Shown here one piece after another: positions 1 through 10,014 of a DNA stretch of 64,000 nt (position 1 is its first letter; each line of letters opens with the position of its first letter). Source of the DNA: Alphaproteobacteria bacterium. Lineage in GTDB: Bacteria > Pseudomonadota > Alphaproteobacteria > Micavibrionales > Micavibrionaceae. A model generated the notes under the pieces. The model was not told where the DNA came from and did not search any database. It was given only the letters and a program-made list of their open reading frames with translations. The translations under genes were made by a program, and so were the position numbers. The stretch lies in assembly GCA_002401695.1 (NCBI GenBank), contig NVTV01000002.1, positions 248,001 to 312,000 on the forward strand, given 5' to 3'.

Positions 1-112
1 TAGATAAGGTGGTTTTGCCCCCTCTAATCAATTGCACATAACTATGAACTATGCGACAAAGGGATATAAAGATATGAGTGTTACGCCGTTACGTAAAAAG
101 AAGGATGATAAT

Positions 113-1192
113 ATGGCTCAGAATAATACTGAGAAGCAAAAGGCTCTTGATGCCGCTTTATCGCAGATTGAACGCGCCTTTGGTAAGGGCTCTATAATGA
201 AGCTGAATGACGGTGCTAATCCGATGGAGGTCGAAACGGTTTCGACAGGCTCGCTTGGTCTTGATATTGGTCTTGGGATTGGCGGTTTACCGCGTGGCCG
301 TGTTATTGAAATTTACGGGCCTGAAAGTTCCGGTAAAACAACACTTGCGCTGCACGTTATTGCCGAGGCGCAAAAGACGGGCGGGATATGTGCTATTGTG
401 GACGCAGAGCATGCCCTTGATCCGGCATATGCGAAAAAGTTGGGCGTTGATGTTGATAATCTTCTGATTTCACAGCCAGATGCGGGGGAACAAGCCCTTG
501 AAATTGTTGATACATTGGTGCGATCCGGTGCACTCGATGTTTTGGTGATTGATTCTGTGGCTGCGCTTGTGCCGCGCGCAGAATTAGAAGGTGAAATGGG
601 GGATAGTCATATGGGCTTGCAGGCACGTTTGATGTCTCAGGCTTTGCGTAAATTGACGGGGTCTATTTCTCGTTCTCGTACAATTGTTATCTTTATTAAT
701 CAGTTGCGGATGAAAATTGGTGTGATGTTTGGTTCGCCTGAAACAACAACAGGTGGCAACGCGTTGAAATTTTATGCCTCGGTTCGTCTTGATATCCGAC
801 GTATTGGTGCGATTAAGAATAAGGATGAGATTATCGGAAATCAAACCCGTGTCAAAGTTGTTAAGAATAAAATGGCACCGCCATTTCGTCAGATCGAGTT
901 TGATATCATGTATGGTCAGGGTATCTCGAAACTTGGTGAATTGATTGATTTGGGCGTGAAGGCCGAATTGGTTGAAAAAGCAGGATCATGGTTCTCCTAT
1001 GATGGACAACGCATTGGACAGGGACGCGAAAATGTTAAAAAATTCTTCAAAGAAAACCCTAAGATGGCAGAGCAGCTGGAACAGCAGATCCGTGTGAATG
1101 CGGGGCTTATTGATGGTGATATGCTCTCCGGTGGTTCTTGCGATGCGAAAAAGGCGGCGGACAGCGCGGCGGAAGATGTCGCAAACGATTAA
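113..1192 (+). CDS. recA: RecA recombinase
   Basis: RecA polymerises on single-stranded DNA, drives ATP-dependent strand exchange and stimulates LexA self-cleavage in the SOS response. The 359-residue protein has the Walker A motif GPESSGKT near residues 69-76, the conserved [10 protein letters not shown] and [12 protein letters not shown] segments and an acidic, Ala-rich tail, all at family length. The reading frame is open upstream to 32, but the ATG at 113 is preceded by AAGGA at a good distance and starts the usual alphaproteobacterial N-terminus. A hairpin terminator follows the stop. The upstream promoter lies mostly outside the window, so SOS control cannot be judged. Confidence 0.98.
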   Translation: MAQNNTEKQKALDAALSQIERAFGKGSIMKLNDGANPMEVETVSTGSLGLDIGLGIGGLPRGRVIEIYGPESSGKTTLALHVIAEAQKTGGICAIVDAEHALDPAYAKKLGVDVDNLLISQPDAGEQALEIVDTLVRSGALDVLVIDSVAALVPRAELEGEMGDSHMGLQARLMSQALRKLTGSISRSRTIVIFINQLRMKIGVMFGSPETTTGGNALKFYASVRLDIRRIGAIKNKDEIIGNQTRVKVVKNKMAPPFRQIEFDIMYGQGISKLGELIDLGVKAELVEKAGSWFSYDGQRIGQGRENVKKFFKENPKMAEQLEQQIRVNAGLIDGDMLSGGSCDAKKAADSAAEDVAND

Positions 1193-1220
1193 GTCTTTTA
1201 AATGTATCTAATGGAATATT

Positions 1221-1252
1221 AAAGGCAGACTTGGTTCTGCCTTTATCTTTTA
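1221..1252 (+). terminator. Rho-independent terminator of recA
   Basis: A perfect 9-bp stem (AAAGGCAGA with TCTGCCTTT, arms 1221-1229 and 1236-1244) with a 6-nt loop is followed by a T-rich tail. It lies between the convergent recA and smpB genes and best serves recA. Confidence 0.85.
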
Positions 1253-1270
1253 GTAGAAGCGTTGTGCGCT

Positions 1271-1765
1271 TTAATCACGCATTTTGAGAAGCCGCTGTTT
1301 TTGCTTGCCCCAGTCGCGTTGCTTTTCGCTTTGGCGTTTATCATGTTGTTTTTTACCTTTGGCCAGTGCGATCTCTAGCTTCACTTTTCCATGCTCATTA
1401 AAGTAAATTTTTGTCGCAACAATGGTCATGCCTTGGCGCACAACCGCGCCCATGATTTTATCAATTTCACGTTTATGCAGCAGTAATTTACGTGGACGCG
1501 TGGTGTTGTGTTGTAAATGTGGACCCGCTTGCGAATATTCAGAAATATTAGCGTTGAAAATCCAAATTTCGGCACCTTTCGGACCAACATAGGATTCTTT
1601 GATGCTGCATTGCCCAAGGCGCAAGGATTTAACCTCTGTCCCTTTCAGCATGATTCCTGCCTCGAACGTATCAAGGATTTCATAGTCAAAGCGTGCTTTC
1701 TTATTCTCAGCAACAGTTTGGCTCGTCGAAATCAGACCAGTCTTAGTTTTCTTTTTCTTTGCCAC
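1271..1765 (-). CDS. smpB: SsrA-binding protein SmpB
   Basis: SmpB binds tmRNA and takes it to stalled ribosomes for trans-translation. The sequence has the family core ([21 protein letters not shown], with a G-T-E-V-K-S-L-R segment following) and a basic C-terminal tail that ends in a K/R-rich helix placed in the mRNA channel. I chose the GTG at 1765, giving an M-A-K-K-K-K start with a GGTGA element about 6 nt upstream. An in-frame TTG at 1771 is the alternative. It lies 25 bp after dapA on the same strand, so both are probably one transcript. Confidence 0.96.
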   Translation of the reverse strand: MAKKKKTKTGLISTSQTVAENKKARFDYEILDTFEAGIMLKGTEVKSLRLGQCSIKESYVGPKGAEIWIFNANISEYSQAGPHLQHNTTRPRKLLLHKREIDKIMGAVVRQGMTIVATKIYFNEHGKVKLEIALAKGKKQHDKRQSEKQRDWGKQKQRLLKMRD

Positions 1766-1790
1766 AATCAATCACCATAAATCCCGCGTA

Positions 1791-2669
1791 TTATCGCGCC
1801 TTTAGTCCTGCGAATTTAATCGCTGCATCAACTTTTTCACGTGCCGCCTCGGTCGCAGGCAATATTGGTCTGCGGACATCTTCTTCGCAGATACCTAAAA
1901 CTTTTGCCGCGTATTTTACGGGCGCAGGACTGCTCTCGCAAAAGAGATCGTGTGCCAATGGATCAAGCCTGTCACGTAACGTTTCAAAGGTTTCACGATC
2001 ATTATCCGCCCATGCATTGTGCATTTTTGCGCATTCTTCCGGTGCAATATTGGAAAGCACGGAAATACTACCGACACCGCCCTGCGCCAAAAATGCAGCA
2101 ACAGTCGCATCATCGCCAGTAAGTTGGCAGAAATCATCACCAATGGCCTGACGCGTTTGAATGGGGCGCGATAAATCACTGGTCGCATCTTTTACACCAA
2201 CAATATTGGGCAGTTTTGCAAGGCGTGTCATTGTATCCAAGTTCATATCCACGATGCTTCTGCCCGGAATATTATAAATTACAATCGGCATTTGTACGTC
2301 ATCATGGATGGCGCGGAAATGCTCATACAGCCCGTCTTGGGTTGGCTTGTTGTAATATGGTGTGACAACAAGCGCCGCATCTGCACCTGCTTCTTTTGCG
2401 TGAGATGTCAGGTAAATTGCTTCTCTTGTGGAATTCGACCCCGTTCCCGCAATAATTGGAATTCTTCCCTTGACCACATCGACACAACGCTTAACAATGG
2501 CCATATGCTCATCATGAGATAACGTTGGGGATTCCCCCGTTGTGCCACAGGGAACTAATGCATGCGTGCCTTTTTCAATTTGCCATTCAACAAGATTATC
2601 AAATGCAGGCCAATCGATATCGCCATCTTTAAATGGCGTGATAAGGGCAGTAATAGAGCCATGAAACAT
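1791..2669 (-). CDS. dapA: 4-hydroxy-tetrahydrodipicolinate synthase
   Basis: This cytosolic enzyme condenses pyruvate with aspartate semialdehyde, the first step of the branch to diaminopimelate and lysine, and so supplies a peptidoglycan precursor. The 292-residue TIM barrel is full length. Visible signatures are the GTTGESPTLSHDEH substrate loop near residue 43, a Tyr in VVTPYYNKPTQ and the GVKDATSDL strand that carries the Schiff-base lysine. It precedes smpB on the same strand. Its start codon lies inside the 5' end of the divergent transglycosylase gene, so its promoter must sit within that coding region. Confidence 0.97.
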   Translation of the reverse strand: MFHGSITALITPFKDGDIDWPAFDNLVEWQIEKGTHALVPCGTTGESPTLSHDEHMAIVKRCVDVVKGRIPIIAGTGSNSTREAIYLTSHAKEAGADAALVVTPYYNKPTQDGLYEHFRAIHDDVQMPIVIYNIPGRSIVDMNLDTMTRLAKLPNIVGVKDATSDLSRPIQTRQAIGDDFCQLTGDDATVAAFLAQGGVGSISVLSNIAPEECAKMHNAWADNDRETFETLRDRLDPLAHDLFCESSPAPVKYAAKVLGICEEDVRRPILPATEAAREKVDAAIKFAGLKAR

Positions 2670-4760
2670 AACGTATCTTTCTTTTTCTCTTTTTCGGAAA
2701 CGGATGCCAATCTATCGCGTACCAAGCCTTTTGGCAAGAATGCTCATGCTTTTATTACGGCGGCGCTGTTTTTTATCGGCTTTAGCGTGCTATTTACGCC
2801 GTTTTCTTGTTTTGCGAAGGCAAATCCGGTCAATCGAATACAAAGTGCGCACGCAAAGGCGCTGACAACACAGGCTTTACAAGATATAGAAAAGGGGGAT
2901 TGGGACGCCGCACGTAAGAAAATTGCACAAAGCAAGGATCCTCTGGCGTCAAAAATTTATCATTGGTTGCTTTTGGTGAACACAAAAGAGGCAGACTGGA
3001 CAAACCAGATGTTTATCCGTTTGTCGCATTTTATTCGCCGTAACCCCGAGTGGCCGGAGAGTTCTAAAATGAAAGTACATGCGGAAGGGGTGATGCCTGA
3101 AACGCTGTCCAATGCAGAAGTCTTGGCATGGTATAATGATTTCCCGCCTAAAACGCCTTATGGGATGGGGCGATATATGGATTCTCTTATTATCGAGGGG
3201 AAAAGGGATCAGGCGCGTTTGTTCCTTGTTGATTGGTGGGCCAGCACCTTAACGTCGCGTAAGCAACAAAAAGACATTTTTAAAAAATATGGCAGCTTTT
3301 TGACCTTGGATGCGCATAAAAAGCGTTTTGATATATTGCTTTATAGAGGGTATTACGACAGCGCGCGCGCGATTGCTGCAGTTTTGGGGCAGGGATATCC
3401 CGCCTTGGCGAATGCGCGTATTGCCCTGATGAAAAAGAGAAATAGTGGGCTCGGAGCTTTGATTAATAAGGTGCCGAGTTATTTGCAAGACGACCCCGGA
3501 TTGCTTTATGAACGGTTGCATTGGCGGCGGAAAAAAGGTTTCCATGATGGTGCGTTAGAAATATTGGCAAAATCGCCTAATGCATCGAAAATATCAAACC
3601 CAAAAAAATGGTGGGTGGAGCGCCATATCATGATGCGTTATCTTCTTGGTAAGGGGCAATATAAGGGTGCGTATGCTTTGGCGCGTAAGCATGTGCAAGA
3701 GACAGGATTTTCATATGCGCAGGCGGAATGGTTGACAGGGTGGTTGGCGTTACGCTTTATGCATAAACCAACCGAGGCCTATGAACGTTTTACCGCGCTT
3801 TATCAAAAAGTGAAAACACCGGTTAGTAAAGCGCGTGCGGCCTATTGGGCTGGACGTGCGGCGCAAGGGATGAAGCAAAAGGATCTTGCCCAACGCTGGT
3901 ATAAGAAGGCCGCCGAGTTTCAGACCGTGTTTTATGGGCAGCTCGCCGGCGCGGCACTTTCGCGGAGTAATCAGCTTCCCCAAAGTAAGTTGCCACACTT
4001 ATCGCAGTCCGAGCGGCGCGAATATCGAAAGAATGAACTGGTTCAGGTTTCTGGATTGTTTAAGGCGGCAGGCATGACTGACCGTGCGGATGATTTTCTC
4101 TACGCTTTTCTTAATAATGATGAAACACCAAAATCTTATAGATTTGCTGCGGAATTGGTTGCAGGCCATGGTAATTTTTATAGCGCCGTGAAAATTGCAA
4201 AAAAGGCAACACGTAAGGGATTATTCCTAACAAAACAATCATATCCGACAATTACAAAACAGTTAACTGCGATTGATTCGGTGGAGTGGGCGTTGATTCA
4301 TGCCTTGATCAGGCAGGAAAGTATGTTTGATTACACGGCTAAAAGTCCAGCAGGTGCGCGGGGGTTAATGCAGCTTATGCCTACAACGGCGCGCGAAACA
4401 TCAAAGAAAATAAATGTGGCCTATAAAAAGGGTTGGCTGACCTCGCGCCCCAAATACAATATATTACTGGGCTCTGCATATATGGAACGATTATTAGAGC
4501 GTTATGATGGAAGCTATCCACTTGCTATCGCGGCGTATAACGCGGGGCCGGGGCGTGTGAATTCCTGGTTAAAATCTTATGGGGACCCGAGACGTGAAAA
4601 TATTGATTTGGTCGACTGGATTGAGTTGATTCCGATTTACGAGACCAGAAACTATGTGCAGCGCGTGTTAGAGAATGTATACATCTATAGGTTGAGGCTA
4701 AATAACATACAACGGCAACCAAAAGAAGGGCTTCATGTTGCTATTCATGCCAAAAAGTAG
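2661..4760 (+). CDS. Soluble lytic murein transglycosylase (Slt70-like)
   Basis: This periplasmic enzyme would cleave peptidoglycan glycan strands to 1,6-anhydro-muropeptides. The N-terminal two thirds form an alpha-helical repeat region. The C-terminal SLT domain has the catalytic glutamate in ALIRQESMFD, followed by SPAGARGLMQLMPTTA and the AAYNAGPGRV motif. The frame is open back to 2562, but the ATG at 2661 gives the most sensible N-terminus: a long polar n-region, then a hydrophobic segment ending FTPFSCFAKA that looks like a signal peptide. With this start it overlaps the divergent dapA start by 9 bp. An upstream start is possible. Length is about 700 residues, normal for Slt. Confidence 0.9.
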   Translation: MKHNVSFFFSFSETDANLSRTKPFGKNAHAFITAALFFIGFSVLFTPFSCFAKANPVNRIQSAHAKALTTQALQDIEKGDWDAARKKIAQSKDPLASKIYHWLLLVNTKEADWTNQMFIRLSHFIRRNPEWPESSKMKVHAEGVMPETLSNAEVLAWYNDFPPKTPYGMGRYMDSLIIEGKRDQARLFLVDWWASTLTSRKQQKDIFKKYGSFLTLDAHKKRFDILLYRGYYDSARAIAAVLGQGYPALANARIALMKKRNSGLGALINKVPSYLQDDPGLLYERLHWRRKKGFHDGALEILAKSPNASKISNPKKWWVERHIMMRYLLGKGQYKGAYALARKHVQETGFSYAQAEWLTGWLALRFMHKPTEAYERFTALYQKVKTPVSKARAAYWAGRAAQGMKQKDLAQRWYKKAAEFQTVFYGQLAGAALSRSNQLPQSKLPHLSQSERREYRKNELVQVSGLFKAAGMTDRADDFLYAFLNNDETPKSYRFAAELVAGHGNFYSAVKIAKKATRKGLFLTKQSYPTITKQLTAIDSVEWALIHALIRQESMFDYTAKSPAGARGLMQLMPTTARETSKKINVAYKKGWLTSRPKYNILLGSAYMERLLERYDGSYPLAIAAYNAGPGRVNSWLKSYGDPRRENIDLVDWIELIPIYETRNYVQRVLENVYIYRLRLNNIQRQPKEGLHVAIHAKK

Positions 4761-4811
4761 CAGTATTCCATGGTTGGGCTCTTTTTGGTTTGTAATTTAA
4801 GAGCTTAATTG

Positions 4812-4825
4812 TATACTAAAGTATA
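4812..4825. promoter_or_regulatory. Short inverted repeat upstream of the response regulator gene
   Basis: TATACT-AA-AGTATA is a perfect 6-bp inverted repeat about 30 bp before the response regulator start. It could be an operator or part of a promoter. No function is shown. Confidence 0.3.
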
Positions 4826-4856
4826 AGTAGCGTCTGTGTGTGTGGAGAAAAATAAA

Positions 4857-5543
4857 ATGAAACTGTTGATAGCAGATGATCATGCGTTATTTCGTGATGC
4901 GCTTGTACAATATATAGAGCGTGCAGATCCTATGTCCTCTATTACTCTCGCGAAAGATTTTCACCAAGCTCTTGATATACTGGAACAAAATCCACACCAA
5001 AACTTGGTGCTTTTGGACTTAAGAATGCCGGGAATGGATGGCCTTAATGGATTTAAAATCATGAAGGAACGCTTCCCGAATGTACGAGTTGCATTAATGT
5101 CGGGTTTGGCTGAACCGGAGGATGTCGAGGAGGCACTCAAACTTGGTGCGGTGGGATATTTTCCTAAAACCATGTCCGGTAAGGCATTGTTGAGCGCAAT
5201 TCAGCAAGTGATAGCCGGTAAAGTCTATATTCCGGAGGGAAAGTGCGGCGAGAAATTTATGCCTTCTTATTATGCTGATGATGTGGATATTAAACCAACG
5301 TCGCACAGCAGTAATGTGCGCTCACTTGAAAGTCTGCACTTGACCCCTCGCGAAACTGAGGTCCTATCGTTTCTTGTGGAGGGGGCGTCGAATAAGGATA
5401 TTGCACGTGCGCTGAATTTACAGGTTGTTACAGTCAAGCTGCATGTTCGTGGTATTTGCCGTAAAATGGGTGCAAAAAACAGAACACAAGCGGCGTTGAT
5501 GGGAAAAGATATCGGGGTTGTAGCTGTTTCAGAGGCAGGGTAG
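4857..5543 (+). CDS. NarL/LuxR-family response regulator
   Basis: A two-component response regulator of 228 residues. The receiver domain has the acidic pair in LLIADDHALF, the phospho-acceptor Asp in LLDLRMPGMDG and the conserved Lys in GYFPKTMSG. The C-terminal LuxR-type helix-turn-helix starts at LTPRETEVLSFLVEG and runs through NKDIARALNLQVVTVKLHV. The ATG at 4857 has GGAG about 8 nt upstream, so I prefer it to the in-frame ATG at 4836. It ends 40 bp before a hybrid histidine kinase gene on the same strand, which is probably its partner. The signal and target genes are unknown. Confidence 0.92.
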   Translation: MKLLIADDHALFRDALVQYIERADPMSSITLAKDFHQALDILEQNPHQNLVLLDLRMPGMDGLNGFKIMKERFPNVRVALMSGLAEPEDVEEALKLGAVGYFPKTMSGKALLSAIQQVIAGKVYIPEGKCGEKFMPSYYADDVDIKPTSHSSNVRSLESLHLTPRETEVLSFLVEGASNKDIARALNLQVVTVKLHVRGICRKMGAKNRTQAALMGKDIGVVAVSEAG

Positions 5544-5582
5544 AACTTACCCGGTGCGTTAATTTTACATAAGGTGAGTTGT

Positions 5583-7895
5583 GTGGCTGTAGAGCGTGAA
5601 GAATATTATAGAGTTCTAAATCATTTCCCGGGGATGATTATTCTTATCTTTGGTGTATGTGCCCTGTATTCATTTTTGCTGTTGGCGCAAGCACGCGAAA
5701 ATTTGAATGTCATGCATAACAATTATAGCCGTGATATTATGTCTCTTCAAGATAATGTGGGTGTACTTGAACAAGCCTATATTGAATTTATTGAGGGTAC
5801 AGAGCAACAGAATATTTCCGGTGTTCAGACCTACCTTGATGCCGTCCATGATAGTTTTGTTGCGATACAAAAATATAATTATGTGTCACTGGAAAAAAAT
5901 ACGGAAAGACAAGGTCAATATAAGGTTTTCCAAGATGAAATTTCGCAGAGCATAAAAGGAATTTCGGAGATTCTTGCCGCTGATCAAGATAATATAAATT
6001 TAAAAACAGAAAATACGTCCCTGTATACCGAGATCAAAGGTCTGGAGAAAGCTGTTCACGGCCTACAGCGCGTTGTCTTGACGAGTTTCAAAAAGAAAGG
6101 TTTTTCCGAAGATATAGAAAGAAAAGAAAAATGGCTCTACTGGTCTGTGATTGCTATGGGCTTATCGGGGTTTATTTTGATTGTACTTAATTCTGAAAAA
6201 TTGGGGGAGTTGAAGCGTGTAAATAGTGAAAGAATTCATGCGATGGAGACGTTGAAGAACCGTCTTTCTGCATTGGATATGGCGCAAGATGGTATTTTAA
6301 TTATCGATAAGGAGGATAATCTCTCTTATATCAATAAGTCGTTATGCCGGATTAACGGGATAGATATTGAGAAAAGAAGCCAATTTATAGGGAAATCATG
6401 GCTGGATATTTTTTCTAACTCTGATCGTGAAATTATAGAGGAGGAAATATTACCAGCTCTGATTGAAGAGGGGCACTGGAAGGGGCCTTTTTCATTATAC
6501 AGGTCTGATAATTCTGTTATTTATGCCGATATTTCGTTCACAGAGCTGCCCGATGGTGGTGTGATTGGAACAATACAGGATGTTTCCGATCAGCAAAAAG
6601 CAGAAGATGAAAAGAAGGTTTTGGAGGAGCAATTCTATCAAGCCCAGAAAATGGAAGCGATAGGACGTCTGGCGGGTGGTATTGCCCATGATTTTAACAA
6701 TATTCTTGCCGCTATGAATGGGTATACCGAATTTTTGATAGAGGATTTAGAAAATATGCCGGAACAGCAGGCGTTTGCGCGGAATATACTGCAAGCAGGC
6801 TTACAGGCGCGTAATCTGGTTGACCAAATGTTGGCATTTTCAAGGCGTGGCGATAGCACTTTGGAGCCGTTGGATATTGTTGAATCCGTATCAGAGGCTG
6901 TATCCATGTTGCGCGCAACCTTATCCAAGACAATTGAATTACGCGATAATTTTCAAATATCCGATGTCTGGATTACAGGTAATGCAACGCAAATATCTCA
7001 ATTGGTTATGAATTTATGCGTGAATGCGCGTGATGCGATGGAAGATGAACACGGATATCTTGATATTGAAATTAAGCAGCAAAAGGCAGAAGAAATTGAA
7101 GATTCCGGTACATTGCAAGAGGAATTATCCAACCCTAAAGATACGCCGACATACAGAATTATTGATTTGGAGGCCGGACATTCAAAGTTAATTCTTGGTC
7201 ACCTTGCCAAGCATAAATCCTACGTTAAGTTGAGTGTTCGTGATACAGGCAGTGGTATGAGCCGTGTTATTATGGAGCGTATTTTTGAACCGTTTTTTAC
7301 AACCAAAGCAGTTGATAAAGGAACGGGGTTGGGGCTTGCAACTGTGCTGGGGATTGTTGCAATTCATCAAGGGTTTATGGTGATTGACAGTATTTTGGGA
7401 CAAGGAACCTGTTTTAATTTGTATTTTCCTTTGCCTGATGATGTGGGAAAACGTAAAGCCTCTGAAAAAGAGAGTGTGATAAAGATAGATCCTTCTACGA
7501 AAAATAAATCAGTACATATTTTATTGGTAGAGGATCAGGAAAATGTTCGTGGCGCGATAGAAGAAGTGCTGCGCCGCATAGGATATGATGTTTCTTCTGT
7601 TAATTCGGGATTAGAGGGGTTGGATATAATTCGTGAAAATCCAACGCGCTATGATTTGATTTTAACGGATCATAATATGCCTAAAATGACCGGTCTTGAA
7701 TTGGCGCAACAAGTTCATTTGGACTTTCCGGATTTGCCGTTTATTTTGTTATCGGGATATAGTGAAGATAAATTGACTGAAATCATCAACGGTCATCCGG
7801 CCATCAAGGCTACGCTTCATAAGCCTGTGTCCCGCGAAGGTCTTAAAGATTGTATCCAAAGAGTCTTAGGAAAACGCACTCACTTGGCAGCATGA
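5583..7895 (+). CDS. Membrane hybrid sensor histidine kinase
   Basis: Domain order: a transmembrane helix near residues 18-38, a roughly 140-residue periplasmic helical/coiled region, a second membrane helix (WSVIAMGLSGFILIVL), a PAS domain near 230-340, a HisKA phosphoacceptor segment (GRLAGGIAHDFNNILAAMNG, H in HDF), an ATPase domain with N, G1 (RDTGSGM) and G2 (GTGLGLATVLG) boxes, and a C-terminal receiver domain with Asp in LILTDHNMPKMTG. The GTG at 5583 sits about 6 nt after AAGGTGAG. The GTG at 5574 would overlap that ribosome site, so 5583 is favoured. The layout suggests a phosphorelay, and the neighbouring LuxR-type regulator is a likely output. It resembles the CckA/NtrB-type HDFNN group. 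Confidence 0.92.
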   Translation: MAVEREEYYRVLNHFPGMIILIFGVCALYSFLLLAQARENLNVMHNNYSRDIMSLQDNVGVLEQAYIEFIEGTEQQNISGVQTYLDAVHDSFVAIQKYNYVSLEKNTERQGQYKVFQDEISQSIKGISEILAADQDNINLKTENTSLYTEIKGLEKAVHGLQRVVLTSFKKKGFSEDIERKEKWLYWSVIAMGLSGFILIVLNSEKLGELKRVNSERIHAMETLKNRLSALDMAQDGILIIDKEDNLSYINKSLCRINGIDIEKRSQFIGKSWLDIFSNSDREIIEEEILPALIEEGHWKGPFSLYRSDNSVIYADISFTELPDGGVIGTIQDVSDQQKAEDEKKVLEEQFYQAQKMEAIGRLAGGIAHDFNNILAAMNGYTEFLIEDLENMPEQQAFARNILQAGLQARNLVDQMLAFSRRGDSTLEPLDIVESVSEAVSMLRATLSKTIELRDNFQISDVWITGNATQISQLVMNLCVNARDAMEDEHGYLDIEIKQQKAEEIEDSGTLQEELSNPKDTPTYRIIDLEAGHSKLILGHLAKHKSYVKLSVRDTGSGMSRVIMERIFEPFFTTKAVDKGTGLGLATVLGIVAIHQGFMVIDSILGQGTCFNLYFPLPDDVGKRKASEKESVIKIDPSTKNKSVHILLVEDQENVRGAIEEVLRRIGYDVSSVNSGLEGLDIIRENPTRYDLILTDHNMPKMTGLELAQQVHLDFPDLPFILLSGYSEDKLTEIINGHPAIKATLHKPVSREGLKDCIQRVLGKRTHLAA

Positions 7896-7907
7896 TTATG
7901 GTGGATT

Positions 7908-10013
7908 TTAGCTGTTTTTTCCTTCTCTACGCCATAAAAATAGTAATGCAGCAAGTAAAGAAAACAGAACCATCCATTCAGGCAGGATCGGAATATCCTT
8001 AACGCTTGTCACTGTGTGGTCATTATTTCTTTTTAAGGATAGCCAGTTCGAACCGCCAAACCGACGTGTATGTTTTGATGCGCTTACCTTTGGTGTTGGT
8101 GTCTTACTCAGCCATATTGTTGTGCCGTGTGATACGGTGACAAGGGGGGCTAGCTTTTCTTGCGTTGTTTTAACACCGCGTAGCTCTCGCGGGTTTATAT
8201 CGCCTATAATCGCGAATTTTCGCGCGCCGCTGATATCTTCAAAGGCATAGATACCAAGCTGCTTGGCGTGGTGTTTATATTCCAGAAACCCTTGACCATT
8301 ATCATGCATATCAGCCGTGATATGTTCCCCATTAGGCAAGGTTATGGCGATGGTTTCTTCTGTGGTTTTCATATAATTTTGTTTGCGCACCGTAATATCA
8401 TTTTTATGTATGACGATATTTAATGCACGTTCATCAAGCTCCGGCTCTTTCATTAACCAATGAACAATGCGGCGCAGCAGCTCCGTATGCGGGCCGCCCC
8501 CTTTATAGCCGCGCGACCACAGCCATATATGATCGCTGGATATTTGGGCAACGCGCCCTTTATCAACACGATCCAGCAATAAAAGTGGCCAATCATTGAT
8601 GCTGGTCATCAAGGTATCACCGCGGGTAGGATCAACAATAACCGTGCGCAGCCATGGTCCCCACGGCGGCTGTTTTCCTTGTTCGGATACTGTGTTGTTC
8701 CAAACCAGACTTTTTGTCACGGGATGCGCATGCCCTAATTCCGTTATTTCCGGTGTGAAGGGTTGCTCTAGAATGCGCCCTGTTGCTTTACCCGGCAGAA
8801 TATCACCAATCGCGGTATTATCGATAGAACGCCTTGTTGCAAAAGCAGGGCCGCTGGCCTCAAGAAATGCCCCACCTTCGCGAACATATTTCGCAATATT
8901 TGCAAAATAATGCCGCGGTAGAATCTGGTTCACGCGATAACGATCAAAAATAATCAGATCAAAATCATAGAGCTTAACCTCGAACAGCTCTTTGAACGGA
9001 AATGCAATCAGGGACATCTCTTTTTTCGGGGTATAATCGAACTTTTTAGGCTCTCTTAAAATCGTGAAATGCACCAGATCCACACCCGGATCAGAGGTTA
9101 GCAAATCACGCCAGGTGCGCTCCCCCGTATGTGGAATACCGGAGACGAGCAGTACTCGTAATCGATCCCGTACACCATTAATAATGAGGGCACTTTTATT
9201 ATTGGCCAGTGTGATTTCGTCTTTTACACTCTCAGTTTCCAGTGAAAAAATATTTTGTGAAGGATGTTCAAGAGGCAGGGTAATTGATTGTTCCTGATTA
9301 ACCGGAACATTAAAGCTACGTTGCATACCGTCATGCATAGTTAGCGTGACAGAGGCATAAGCTTGCCCGATATTTTTAGTATCTTCGACGCGGTATTTAA
9401 TGGTTACATTCTTTCCAACCAAACCGTAAGCAGGCGCGTGGGTTATAGCAATTTGCCTGTCTTTTTCACTTCTATGCCCGCTGAGTAGGTTATGAACGGG
9501 GCCGTAAATATTAAAGGTTTCCTCATTTTGCGGCACATCATGGATTTGCCCATCGGTCAGGAAAATAACCCCTGCGCGCCGCCTTTGGGGGACATCACTT
9601 AAATTTTGATCCAGCATCTCGAAAAGATCTGTGCGGTTTGTTAGGGCGTTATCCGTTGGTGCATGCAAAATACGTAAATCAAACATCCCCATATCTTCGA
9701 TTTGTTTTGTGATGGATTTTAGGGCGATGTTGGTGCGTATCTCGCGTTTCCCTATTTTCTGGCTGGGGCTTTGATCGACAACGATAACAGCAACATCCTT
9801 AACGTAGCTGCGCTCCTCCTTCAAAATAGACGGATTGAGCAGGGCAAGCATGAACGCCGCAAACGTCAGCGCGCGCACAATGATCCCGCGCCGATAATAG
9901 AAAACCGACAGAGCCAGTAACAAGCCGCCCAAAATTGCAACCGCCCATAGATAGTGCGGCTCTAAAATCGGGGTGAAATGCAATGTGGTTGAAAGGCTGG
10001 GTTGTTCGCTCAT
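7908..10013 (-). CDS. Membrane protein of the MoxR/DUF58 cluster
   Basis: A 701-residue inner-membrane protein: two N-terminal membrane helices (near 23-43 and 47-66), a large extracytoplasmic part that begins with a von Willebrand A-like strand (DVAVIVVDQSPS), and one C-terminal helix before a short basic tail. A segment near the middle (RVLLVSGIPHTGERTWRDLL, then EGGAFLEASGP) looks like the class I glutamine amidotransferase-like fold often seen in this family. It starts 1 bp after the DUF4159 gene, so the two are translationally close. In this family such proteins accompany MoxR ATPases that remodel envelope or metal-binding proteins. The substrate here is unknown. Confidence 0.78.
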   Translation of the reverse strand: MSEQPSLSTTLHFTPILEPHYLWAVAILGGLLLALSVFYYRRGIIVRALTFAAFMLALLNPSILKEERSYVKDVAVIVVDQSPSQKIGKREIRTNIALKSITKQIEDMGMFDLRILHAPTDNALTNRTDLFEMLDQNLSDVPQRRRAGVIFLTDGQIHDVPQNEETFNIYGPVHNLLSGHRSEKDRQIAITHAPAYGLVGKNVTIKYRVEDTKNIGQAYASVTLTMHDGMQRSFNVPVNQEQSITLPLEHPSQNIFSLETESVKDEITLANNKSALIINGVRDRLRVLLVSGIPHTGERTWRDLLTSDPGVDLVHFTILREPKKFDYTPKKEMSLIAFPFKELFEVKLYDFDLIIFDRYRVNQILPRHYFANIAKYVREGGAFLEASGPAFATRRSIDNTAIGDILPGKATGRILEQPFTPEITELGHAHPVTKSLVWNNTVSEQGKQPPWGPWLRTVIVDPTRGDTLMTSINDWPLLLLDRVDKGRVAQISSDHIWLWSRGYKGGGPHTELLRRIVHWLMKEPELDERALNIVIHKNDITVRKQNYMKTTEETIAITLPNGEHITADMHDNGQGFLEYKHHAKQLGIYAFEDISGARKFAIIGDINPRELRGVKTTQEKLAPLVTVSHGTTIWLSKTPTPKVSASKHTRRFGGSNWLSLKRNNDHTVTSVKDIPILPEWMVLFSLLAALLFLWRREGKNS

Positions 10014-10014
10014 A

